From Terriglobia bacterium (lineage in GTDB: Bacteria > Acidobacteriota > Terriglobia > Terriglobales > Acidobacteriaceae), in the NCBI GenBank assembly GCA_021325035.1, contig JAJPHW010000198.1, forward strand, positions 1 to 47,098: a stretch of 47,098 bases of DNA, in the 5' to 3' direction. The notes beneath the pieces are model-generated. The model was not told where the DNA came from, made no database searches, and was given only the letters and a program-made list of their open reading frames with translations. A program made the translations under genes and the position numbers. Every line of letters begins with the position of its first letter. The stretch's first letter is position 1. This document shows positions 8,847 through 15,818 of this stretch, in pieces.

Positions 8847-9263
8847 ATGGCAGATTCAAAGATTCGCGTGCTGGTCGCCAAACCCGGCTTGGACGGTCAT
8901 GATCGCGGTGCAAAAGTCATTGCACGAGCGCTGCGAGACGCCGGCATGGAGGTCATTTATACCGGTCTGCGACAAACGCCCGAAATGATTGTCAGCGCAT
9001 CGCTACAGGAAGATGTACACGTGATCGGGCTTTCCATTCTTTCTGGAGCGCACAACGCTATCGTTCCGCGCGTAATGGATCTGCTCAGACAAAACAAGAT
9101 GGAAGACGTCATCGTCGTCGTTGGCGGCATCATTCCCGATCAAGACATTGCAGCCCTGAAGCAAATGGGAGTAGCAGCCATTTTTCAGCCTGGAACTGCA
9201 ATGGACGACATCGTGAAGTTCATCCGAGCAAATGTAAAACCTCGCGGTGTTCCAGCCGTTTAA
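8847..9263 (+). CDS. icmB: Acyl-CoA mutase small subunit, B12-binding (IcmB-like)
   Basis: A stand-alone cobalamin-binding domain of 138 residues, close to the size of Streptomyces IcmB. DGHDRG at 16-21 is the DxHxxG motif, and His18 is the residue that displaces the dimethylbenzimidazole ligand of B12. LSILSGAHN and [11 protein letters not shown] are the other conserved loops that enclose the nucleotide tail. It should pair with the large subunit at 6317-8107 to form the holo-mutase. Stand-alone B12 subunits also occur in some archaeal and bacterial MCMs, so substrate assignment rests on the large subunit. Confidence 0.92.
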   Translation: MADSKIRVLVAKPGLDGHDRGAKVIARALRDAGMEVIYTGLRQTPEMIVSASLQEDVHVIGLSILSGAHNAIVPRVMDLLRQNKMEDVIVVVGGIIPDQDIAALKQMGVAAIFQPGTAMDDIVKFIRANVKPRGVPAV

Positions 9264-9292
9264 CGCAAGAATTAACCTGCAGCCCTTCACTC

Positions 9293-10021
9293 ATGTCTAG
9301 CGTGAATCTTTCTTCGACAAAGCGGCAATTGGAAAGTGCGGTTGGTCCTTCTCCATGGTACTGGGCAACATTTCCATCGTTCACTTCCTCATCAGGTCAA
9401 CGATTTAAATGGGCGCATCACGGTGAGCAAGGATCTGTCGCGTATGTAATTTCACTGCACTTGCAGCAGGAGCCTGAGAAACAGAGGCTTGCATTAAATA
9501 CCTATTGCCGGCCATTCCTAACAGGAGAAACGAAACTCGGAATTTGGTGCCCGGAAGGGCGAAATATACGGCTCGCGTGTTTTGATCCTGAGCGGCTTAA
9601 GGCATTCGATCTCGCGGAGATTGCCGGATGGTTCAAGCAATCCTCCGACAGGATTTACGCAGCGACTGCCCCGGTTGCAGACATGGAAGTTCCGCTCAAT
9701 CTAGGCGCAGGGACGCACAAAATTGACGTGCCGGAGTCATTGCGATCGGTGGATGAGTTGCTGGTTCCGACAAGTTATCCCGCGAAGAGTCCCGATGACC
9801 CGGCTTTCGCCATTTACGTTTTCTATCTGCGTGCAGGACTTGTGGATGTGCTTCCGCAGCGCTGGTTTACAGCCAGCCAATATCAAGTTGGCAAGCAATG
9901 GATTACCCGAGTCGCTCGCGATGCAGAAACGCAGCGACTGATTGGCGAATGTTTCGGCGCTGGAATCTTTCAATTGGAGGAAGATGGGTGCCGACTGGAA
10001 AAATGGCTCGAGAGGAAGTAG
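9293..10021 (+). CDS. Unrecognised protein within the acyl-CoA cluster
   Basis: I do not recognise this 242-residue protein. It has no signal peptide, no membrane segment and no nucleotide-binding or metal motif I can name. It is rich in aromatic residues (PSPWYWATFPSF near residue 20) and looks like a soluble mixed alpha/beta protein. It starts 29 bases after the B12 subunit and overlaps the start of the downstream crotonase gene, so it is probably cotranscribed. That makes a role linked to acyl-CoA metabolism possible but unproven. Normal codon use and tight packing support a real gene. Confidence 0.65.
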   Translation: MSSVNLSSTKRQLESAVGPSPWYWATFPSFTSSSGQRFKWAHHGEQGSVAYVISLHLQQEPEKQRLALNTYCRPFLTGETKLGIWCPEGRNIRLACFDPERLKAFDLAEIAGWFKQSSDRIYAATAPVADMEVPLNLGAGTHKIDVPESLRSVDELLVPTSYPAKSPDDPAFAIYVFYLRAGLVDVLPQRWFTASQYQVGKQWITRVARDAETQRLIGECFGAGIFQLEEDGCRLEKWLERK

Positions 10022-10631
10022 GCTGCCTACTAATTTCCAGATCGAGACGCGGGATCATGTCCACATTCTGCATATAACTTCCAGTGATGGAACCAACCGT
10101 CTCACGCAAGCTTTCATTCTCTCCCTGCATGGTGCTCTCAGCAACCTAAGGCAAACTCAAAAACCGATCATCGTTACTGGAAACGAAAACTATTTTTCCG
10201 TCGGGGCTGACCTCCAAGAGATTGCGGCTCTTACCGCTCCCGCCGCCTATGAATTTTCGAAAATCGGACAAAGACTGATGACCGCGATCTCGCAATTCCC
10301 TGCCCCGGTTTATGCTGCGATTTCTGGATTCTGCATGGGAGGAGGGCTGGATCTGGCGCTCGCATGTCATCGGCGCATTGCTTTCCCCAACGCTATATTT
10401 GGTCACCGAGGAGCGGCCCTTGGATTAATGACGGGCTGGGGTGGTACGCAACGGCTTCCACGCTTGATTGGCAAAGCGCTAGCTTTGCAGGCATTTTCAG
10501 CGGCAGAAAAAATCGACGCCATGGAAGCATCACGAATCGGACTCATTGATGGCGTGGCCCATGACCCGGTTTCGGAGGCCATTTTTAGGATCCAAAATAC
10601 CAGTTTGCGCCCCTCGCCTCTGCTGTTATAG
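9984..10631 (+). CDS. Enoyl-CoA hydratase/isomerase-family protein lacking both canonical Glu residues
   Basis: A crotonase-fold protein of about 215 residues. The first oxyanion-hole segment is SVGADLQEI, and the second is GFCMGGGLDLALAC. In classical hydratases two glutamates activate water. Here the first position is Asp123 (GGGLDLAL instead of GGGCELAM) and the second is Gly143 (FGHRG instead of FGQPE). Normal hydration is therefore unlikely, and an isomerase, dehalogenase, hydrolase or regulatory role is open. The C-terminus is about 40 residues shorter than usual. The start is uncertain: the ATG at 9984 has GGAGG 3 bases upstream and overlaps the previous gene by 38 bases; an ATG at 9942 and a CTG at 10023 are alternatives. 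Confidence 0.75.
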   Translation: MGADWKNGSRGSRLPTNFQIETRDHVHILHITSSDGTNRLTQAFILSLHGALSNLRQTQKPIIVTGNENYFSVGADLQEIAALTAPAAYEFSKIGQRLMTAISQFPAPVYAAISGFCMGGGLDLALACHRRIAFPNAIFGHRGAALGLMTGWGGTQRLPRLIGKALALQAFSAAEKIDAMEASRIGLIDGVAHDPVSEAIFRIQNTSLRPSPLLL

Positions 10632-10661
10632 GGTAAAAGTTTCGTATTTCTTCTTTCTTCT

Positions 10662-12362
10662 ATGGCTGAACGCAAGGAACCCACTCCCCCATCTGTCTCG
10701 CCACAGCTGGAAACGCGCGTGGACCCAACGTCTGCACGCTTCGAAGCTAACATGCGGTTTCTTGCGGACATGGTCTCGCAAGTACGCAATGAAGAAGAAA
10801 AGATCCGTGAGGGCGGCGGGAGTAAAGCCATCGAAAGCCAGCACGGCAAAGGCCGTTTGACCGCACGAGAGCGCATCGCAAGACTTGTGGATCAAGGCTC
10901 ATTTTTTGAGCTGGGAAGCTTTGCAGCTTACGGCATGTATGAAGAATGGGGCGGGGCACCGTCGGCTGGGGTGATCACGGGTCTGGCCCGCATTCATACA
11001 AGAATGGTCATGATCATCGCGAACGACGCCACCGTGAAAGCCGGCGCGTTCTTCCCGATGACATCAAAAAAGGTGATCCGGGCGCAGAACATTGCCATTG
11101 AGAATCGGGTTCCAACGATTTATCTGGTGGACTCCGCAGGCGTGTTTTTGCCACTGCAAGAAGACGTATTCCCCGACACTGATGATTTTGGCCGGGTGTT
11201 TCGCAACAACGCTGTCATGTCAGCCAAAGGTATTCCGCAGATTGCCGCCATTATGGGCATGTGCGTGGCTGGCGGCGGATATTTGCCGGTGATGTGCGAT
11301 CACGTCTTAATGACGGATGGCAGCGGGTTATTTCTTGCGGGCCCGGCGTTAGTACAAGCCGCGATTGGCCAGAAAGTTTCTGCTGAGGAGCTGGGGGGTG
11401 CAGCCATGCACTCGGCAATCAGTGGAACCCTCGATTTCCGCGAACCCAACGACGAAGCCTGCATTGAGCGCATTCGAGCCATCGTCGAAAAATGGGGATA
11501 TCGCCGGCAATCGCCCTGGGACCGACGCAAACCCGAGGCTCCCGCATTTGCTGCGGAAGAAATTTATGGGGTATATGACTCGTCGCCGGCGCGGCCCTAC
11601 GACATGAAAGAAGTTATCGCGCGAATCGTGGACGGTAGCCGCTTCGATGAATACAAGCCCGATTATGGCAAAACTTTAATTTGCGGATATGCCCGCATTG
11701 GCGGATTTGCTGTTGGCATTGTTGCCAATCAAAAGCTGCACGCCCAGGCAACCGACCACGAAGGCAAGAAGCGCGTTGAATTCGGTGGGGTCATCTATAC
11801 GGAGTCAGCAGAGAAAGCTGCGCGTTTCATCATGGACTGCAATCAAACTTTGGTCCCACTGGTCTTTTTTCATGATGTAAATGGGTTTATGGTCGGGCGC
11901 GACGCCGAGTGGAGCGGCATCATCAAGGCAGGCGCGAAGATGGTGAATGCAGTGTCGAATTCCGTCGTGCCAAAGATTACCGTTATCGTCGGGGGATCGT
12001 TTGGCGCAGGGCACTATGCCATGTGTGGCAAGGCTTACGATCCGCGGTTCGTGTTTGCCTGGGCGACAGCTCGATACGCCGTCATGAGTGGGGATTCAGC
12101 CGCAAGTACGCTGGTTGAAATCAAGATTCGCCAACTGGAGCGCGGCGGCAAGAAATTGAGTGAAGACGAGCGAAAAGAGCTCTTTGCGTCGGTTAAGAAG
12201 ACGTACGACGAGCAGACCGACCCTCGCTATGGCGCAGCCCGGCTGTGGATTGACAAGATCATTGATCCGGTTGAGACGCGGGATGCCATCACGAATGCAC
12301 TTGAAGCCGCATCGCTGAATCCTGACGTACCGGAGTTCAAAGTGGGAGTGCTGCAAACATGA
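10662..12362 (+). CDS. liuB: Acyl-CoA carboxylase beta subunit (methylcrotonyl-CoA carboxylase type)
   Basis: The 566-residue carboxyltransferase moves CO2 from biotin onto an acyl-CoA. It has the two crotonase-like halves, with the acyl-CoA site near CVAGGGYLPVMCDHV and the biotin-side motif FGAGHYAMCGKAYDPRF. FHDVNGFMVG and the MCG segment resemble methylcrotonyl-CoA carboxylase more than propionyl-CoA carboxylase, where DxPGFLPG is usual. Together with the HMG-CoA lyase and LiuC-type hydratase that follow, this points to leucine catabolism: 3-methylcrotonyl-CoA to 3-methylglutaconyl-CoA. The biotin carboxylase/biotin carrier subunit is not in the window. Its TGA overlaps the ATG of the next gene (ATGA), so the two are translationally coupled. 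Confidence 0.87.
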   Translation: MAERKEPTPPSVSPQLETRVDPTSARFEANMRFLADMVSQVRNEEEKIREGGGSKAIESQHGKGRLTARERIARLVDQGSFFELGSFAAYGMYEEWGGAPSAGVITGLARIHTRMVMIIANDATVKAGAFFPMTSKKVIRAQNIAIENRVPTIYLVDSAGVFLPLQEDVFPDTDDFGRVFRNNAVMSAKGIPQIAAIMGMCVAGGGYLPVMCDHVLMTDGSGLFLAGPALVQAAIGQKVSAEELGGAAMHSAISGTLDFREPNDEACIERIRAIVEKWGYRRQSPWDRRKPEAPAFAAEEIYGVYDSSPARPYDMKEVIARIVDGSRFDEYKPDYGKTLICGYARIGGFAVGIVANQKLHAQATDHEGKKRVEFGGVIYTESAEKAARFIMDCNQTLVPLVFFHDVNGFMVGRDAEWSGIIKAGAKMVNAVSNSVVPKITVIVGGSFGAGHYAMCGKAYDPRFVFAWATARYAVMSGDSAASTLVEIKIRQLERGGKKLSEDERKELFASVKKTYDEQTDPRYGAARLWIDKIIDPVETRDAITNALEAASLNPDVPEFKVGVLQT

Positions 12363-13243
12363 GCGCTTCGAAACAGGTCAAATTAATCGAATGTCCGCGG
12401 GATGCCTGGCAGGGGTTGCAAGGACAGATCCCCACACATATAAAGCTTGAATACCTCCGCAGTCTGATCAATGCCGGGTTTAAGCATATTGATGCGGTTT
12501 CGTTTGTATCACCGAAAGCCGTTCCTCAGATGGCAGATTCTGAAGATGTCTTGAAGGAACTGGATCCACCCGACGATGTTGAGATCATTGGCATCGTAGT
12601 CAACGAAAAGGGCGCTCAACGGGCTGTGGAAACACAAGCGGTCAGGACGCTGGGCTTCCCTTACTCGGTTTCACCAACTTTTTTGCAAAATAATCAGCGC
12701 CAGAGCTTGGAAGATGCGATTGAAGAATTGGAAAAAATACGCGCTATCGCCGAAAATTCCAGTTTGGATACGGTGGTTTATGTCTCCATGGCTTTCGGCA
12801 ACCCTTACGGAGACCAATGGAATATCGGAGAAGTCGTGGACGCCATTGACTTGCTTGAATCCATGGGTGTGCGAACGGTTTCGCTGGCTGATACGGTAGG
12901 CATGGCTGGCCCCAAGCAGATTCACGAATTAGTCTCGGCTGTGATTTCGAAATATGACTATCTTGAAATTGGCGTTCATCTCCATAGCCGCCCAGATCAG
13001 GCAACCGAAAAAATTCTGGCGGCCTTTGACGCTGGATGCCGGCGATTTGACTCTGCTCTCGGCGGACTGGGCGGCTGCCCGTTCGCGCAGGACGCATTGA
13101 TCGGCAATATTGCTACCGAGAAAGTAATCGAGGCACTGACTGCACGCGGCGTAGAGTTGCCCCCGTTGAAATCTCTTGCGACGTTGCTGCGCGCGTCGGA
13201 AGGAATTGGAGCGCAGTACACAACATCTCAGGCAGTGAGTTGA
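12359..13243 (+). CDS. liuE: Hydroxymethylglutaryl-CoA lyase (divergent family member)
   Basis: The enzyme splits HMG-CoA into acetyl-CoA and acetoacetate, the last step of leucine breakdown. The 294-residue DRE-TIM barrel keeps the catalytic Arg14-Asp15 (as PRDAWQG rather than the usual PRDGLQ), the metal ligands His207 and His209 (VHLHSRP rather than HCHDT), and the lid cysteine Cys240 in GLGGCPFA. The distance of 31 residues from the second His to Cys equals that in the human enzyme (His235 to Cys266). SFVSPKAVPQMAD is also conserved. The ECPRDAxQG form is what I recall from Bacteroidetes enzymes. Start and upstream stop overlap as ATGA. Confidence 0.88.
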   Translation: MSASKQVKLIECPRDAWQGLQGQIPTHIKLEYLRSLINAGFKHIDAVSFVSPKAVPQMADSEDVLKELDPPDDVEIIGIVVNEKGAQRAVETQAVRTLGFPYSVSPTFLQNNQRQSLEDAIEELEKIRAIAENSSLDTVVYVSMAFGNPYGDQWNIGEVVDAIDLLESMGVRTVSLADTVGMAGPKQIHELVSAVISKYDYLEIGVHLHSRPDQATEKILAAFDAGCRRFDSALGGLGGCPFAQDALIGNIATEKVIEALTARGVELPPLKSLATLLRASEGIGAQYTTSQAVS

Positions 13244-13250
13244 ATCGCGA

Positions 13251-14033
13251 ATGAACTATACCACCATCGAATTTAAACGGCAGGATGGCATAGCAACCAT
13301 AACGCTGAATCGTCCTGACAAGCGCAACGCCATCAGCTTCCAGTTGGTGGATGAGCTAATGCACGCGCTGGATGAGGCGGAAAAGTCCGGCGCACAGATA
13401 CTGATTCTTACCGGGGCAGGCAAGGCGTTCTGCGCAGGGATGGATATCGATGAACTGAAATCGCTGGTTGGGAAAACTCACGAGCAGAACGTGAAAGATT
13501 CGGCCCGCATGGCGGAGATGTTTCGCTTTCTTTATGAATATCCGCTGCCGACCATTGCAGCTGTCAATGGCGCAGCCGTTGCTGGAGGAACGGGACTAGC
13601 AACGATGTGTGACTTCACATTGGCCGTTCCTGATGCGAAATTCGGCTATACGGAAGTACGAATTGGTTTTGTTCCCGCGATTGTTTCATCCATCTTGGTA
13701 TGGCAGGTCGGACATAAGATCGCCCGCGATCTTCTGCTCACCGGACGCCTTTTTGATGCCGCGGAGGCGCACCTCTATGGATTAGTCAACGAAATTGTGG
13801 AGCCCGAGCGTCTCATGACGCGCACACACGAACTGGCCCAACAAATTCTCGCCAATAGCCCGTCATCGGTCCGCGCGACCAAACGCCTCATCAACAGCTT
13901 CATCGCAAAGCAGCTCGATCAGCAGATTGCTGAGGCCATTGAAGACAATGCGCGTATTCGCACCACAGCGGACTTCCGCGAAGGCGTGGCTTCATTTTTG
14001 GAAAAACGTAAACCAGTTTGGAGCGGAAAGTGA
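13251..14033 (+). CDS. liuC: Methylglutaconyl-CoA hydratase, LiuC-type crotonase
   Basis: The 260-residue enoyl-CoA hydratase has its first oxyanion loop in CAGMDIDEL and second in VAGGTGLATMCD. The first canonical catalytic Glu is Gly115, while the second is kept as Glu135 in YTEVRIGFVPA. This one-glutamate pattern with EVRxGxxPA is what bacterial LiuC methylglutaconyl-CoA hydratases show, and the gene sits beside the carboxylase and lyase of the same pathway. Its product, HMG-CoA, is the substrate of the preceding gene product. The gene follows the lyase by 7 bases and overlaps the thioesterase by 4 (GTGA). LiuC is the best call; a generic short-chain hydratase cannot be excluded. Confidence 0.85.
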   Translation: MNYTTIEFKRQDGIATITLNRPDKRNAISFQLVDELMHALDEAEKSGAQILILTGAGKAFCAGMDIDELKSLVGKTHEQNVKDSARMAEMFRFLYEYPLPTIAAVNGAAVAGGTGLATMCDFTLAVPDAKFGYTEVRIGFVPAIVSSILVWQVGHKIARDLLLTGRLFDAAEAHLYGLVNEIVEPERLMTRTHELAQQILANSPSSVRATKRLINSFIAKQLDQQIAEAIEDNARIRTTADFREGVASFLEKRKPVWSGK

Positions 14034-14452
14034 GCGAAACCCTCGTTTGCGAAACACGAGTGCGCGTTCGCTATGCGGAAACTGACCGCATGGGGGTTGT
14101 TTATCACTCTAATTACCTGGTTTGGTTTGAAGTTGGACGCGTGGAGTGGCTGCGCCAGATGGGCTTTTCCTATCGTGAAATGGAAGAGCAGGAAGACTTG
14201 GCCATAGCTGTTGTTGACGTTCATTGCCGCTATAAAGCCCCCGCCCGATACGATGAAGAATTAATCGTGCGAACGTCCATAAAGAACGTTCGGGAATGCA
14301 TGATTCACTTCTTATATGAAGTTGTCCGTGTGAATGACAACATGCTGTTGGCGGAAGGCGATACTACGCATCTTGTGGTCGGGCGGGATATGAAAGTCAA
14401 AGCCATTCCTGATAAATATATGTCCGTTTTCCGTAAAGCGTTAGGCCGTTAG
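14030..14452 (+). CDS. Acyl-CoA thioesterase, 4HBT/YbgC type
   Basis: A hot-dog-fold thioesterase of about 140 residues. RVRYAETDRMGVVYHSNYLVWFE holds the YbgC/4-hydroxybenzoyl-CoA signature, with the catalytic Asp in ETDRMG and the helix-start His in YHSNY. It hydrolyses short or branched acyl-CoAs and may release CoA when the cluster overloads. The GTG at 14030 is preferred: GGAG lies 6 bases upstream and the start overlaps the hydratase stop as GTGA. The TTG at 14018 is less likely. It ends one base before the convergent stop of the HD gene. Confidence 0.88.
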   Translation: MSETLVCETRVRVRYAETDRMGVVYHSNYLVWFEVGRVEWLRQMGFSYREMEEQEDLAIAVVDVHCRYKAPARYDEELIVRTSIKNVRECMIHFLYEVVRVNDNMLLAEGDTTHLVVGRDMKVKAIPDKYMSVFRKALGR

Positions 14453-14453
14453 G

Positions 14454-15047
14454 CTAGGCTTGCGCGCTGATATCGGCGTGCGGGCCACCTTCAAGCCCCA
14501 ACTCCTTGGCAATTCCCTTCAAAGCCTCGATGCAGAATTCGATGTGTTCGTTCAAATCAACTCCCAAGCTGGCTGCTCCGTTCACAATATCATCGCGGTT
14601 TACTTTTCGAGCGAAGGCTTTGTCTTTCATCCTTTTTCTTACCGATTTCGCATCCACTTCGACGAGTGACTTATTTGGCTTAATTAGTGCCACAGCGGTG
14701 ATGAATCCCGCTAATTCATCGCAGGCGAACAACGCTTTCTCCATCGAAGTATCGCGAGTGACGCCAGTGTATTCGGCGTGGGACATGATCGCTCTTCGGA
14801 TTTCTTCTGGATATCCGCGTTCCTTTAAAATTTCGTTGCCCTTATAGGGATGATCTTCAAGGCTCGGATAGCGGTCGTAATCGAAGTCATGCAACAGTCC
14901 CACCACACCCCACAGTTCTTGATCACTGGAAAATTTCCGGGCGTATGCCCGCATACAGGCTTCAACCGCGAGCGCATGTTTGCGCAAACTTTCGGATTGA
15001 GTGAACTCAGTTAGTAAACACCACGCATTTTCGCGTTCTATTCTCAT
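14454..15047 (-). CDS. HD-domain protein, probable metal-dependent phosphohydrolase
   Basis: The 197-residue protein has the HD signature: His at EFTQSESLRKHALAVE, LLHDFDYDRYP near residue 52 with the His-Asp pair, HPYKG, and a later His in MSHAEYTG. This matches small hydrolases acting on nucleotides or phosphorylated metabolites. The DFDYDRYP and SLEDHP phrases are typical of a widespread but uncharacterised bacterial subgroup. The substrate is unknown. It converges with the thioesterase, with one base between the stop codons, and no terminator is visible between them. Confidence 0.82.
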   Translation of the reverse strand: MRIERENAWCLLTEFTQSESLRKHALAVEACMRAYARKFSSDQELWGVVGLLHDFDYDRYPSLEDHPYKGNEILKERGYPEEIRRAIMSHAEYTGVTRDTSMEKALFACDELAGFITAVALIKPNKSLVEVDAKSVRKRMKDKAFARKVNRDDIVNGAASLGVDLNEHIEFCIEALKGIAKELGLEGGPHADISAQA

Positions 15048-15125
15048 AACTCACGGATTTCCTTGCAATTCGCATGATTCAATCCGTTTCTTCCTGTAGA
15101 ACCAGTAATTCACTCAAGATTTTAC

Positions 15126-15146
15126 TTGACATCCACAGGGTGGATG
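15126..15146 (+). promoter_or_regulatory. TTGACA box with adjacent palindrome, candidate autoregulatory operator
   Basis: A perfect -35 hexamer TTGACA (15126-15131) is followed by the inverted repeat CATCCAC-AGG-GTGGATG (15130-15146, 7-base arms), which would lie between -35 and -10. The -10 (TCAGAT at 15149) is weak. It lies 74 bases before the XRE gene, so binding by that regulator or another repressor is plausible. The rest of the 172-base gap shows nothing else. Confidence 0.45.
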
Positions 15147-15219
15147 AATCAGATTACGCAACAGACGGAATCGGTTTCAAGATTCCGGGAGTAGCCTCGC
15201 TCTGGCACTCCCACACTCG

Positions 15220-15759
15220 ATGGCCACAACTCTTGCCCCGGTCGATTCACGGGAAGTAGTCCGTTGCGACCACTGTCTGCTTGTTCAATTTCGTACAACC
15301 AATGACCTTTGCCGGCGGTGCCATGCTTCTTTGGATGAAGAAGAACCGGAACCCGTCGCAGTTTTACCGATGCCGGCCATTCTTCCGCCACCCGGACATG
15401 GCCGCGGACATCTGAATCTCGCGTCTTCGATTCGCTCTTTGCGTTTGCGCAGCGGTTTGAGCCAACGGCAACTCGCGACACGCATGTCCGTGCCGCGGAC
15501 CTACGTTTCGAAGATCGAAAATGAAAAGGCAACTCCTACGTTGTCGTCTCTGGAAAGATTGGCGCGAGCTTTAGAAGTAACCGTGCCCGATCTTTTGAGC
15601 GGAGGCGAACGTAACCGTCAGGAGGAAATCCGCGAACTCACGCAAGACCCATTTATCGCGGAGATGATGCCATTCATGTCGAAGCTCAACGGAATGCAGC
15701 TCTCCAGTGTGCTGGCGCAGGTGCGTGATTTGACGCTTCGCCCACGCCGCAGCGCATAA
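15220..15759 (+). CDS. XRE-family regulator with N-terminal zinc ribbon
   Basis: The 179-residue protein joins two DNA- or protein-binding parts. Residues 16-34 hold CDHC and CRRC (Cys16, 19, 31, 34), a zinc ribbon. A proline-rich linker follows, then a Cro/C1 helix-turn-helix at about 65-127, whose recognition part reads SVPRTYVSKIENEKATP. The C-terminal 50 residues are helical and may dimerise. It is probably a transcription regulator, and an inverted repeat in its own promoter is a candidate target. The neighbouring ABC importer is transcribed towards it and ends at its terminator, so regulatory linkage is only a guess. Confidence 0.83.
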   Translation: MATTLAPVDSREVVRCDHCLLVQFRTTNDLCRRCHASLDEEEPEPVAVLPMPAILPPPGHGRGHLNLASSIRSLRLRSGLSQRQLATRMSVPRTYVSKIENEKATPTLSSLERLARALEVTVPDLLSGGERNRQEEIRELTQDPFIAEMMPFMSKLNGMQLSSVLAQVRDLTLRPRRSA

Positions 15760-15790
15760 ATTTTATCCGGGCCATCACAGCCAACTGCAA

Positions 15791-15818
15791 GCCGGAACCG
15801 AAAGGTTCCGGCTTTTTT
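15791..15818 (+). terminator. Strong Rho-independent terminator of the XRE gene
   Basis: The stem GCCGGAACC (15791-15799) and GGTTCCGGC (15804-15812) is perfect over 9 base pairs, with a GAAA tetraloop and six T residues. The T-run overlaps the stop codon of the convergent permease gene. Confidence 0.93.

Noticed and set aside
15817-15818. The XRE terminator as a bidirectional terminator also serving the permease gene
   Set aside because: Read from the minus strand the stem is not followed by a T-run, so only the plus-strand direction is supported.
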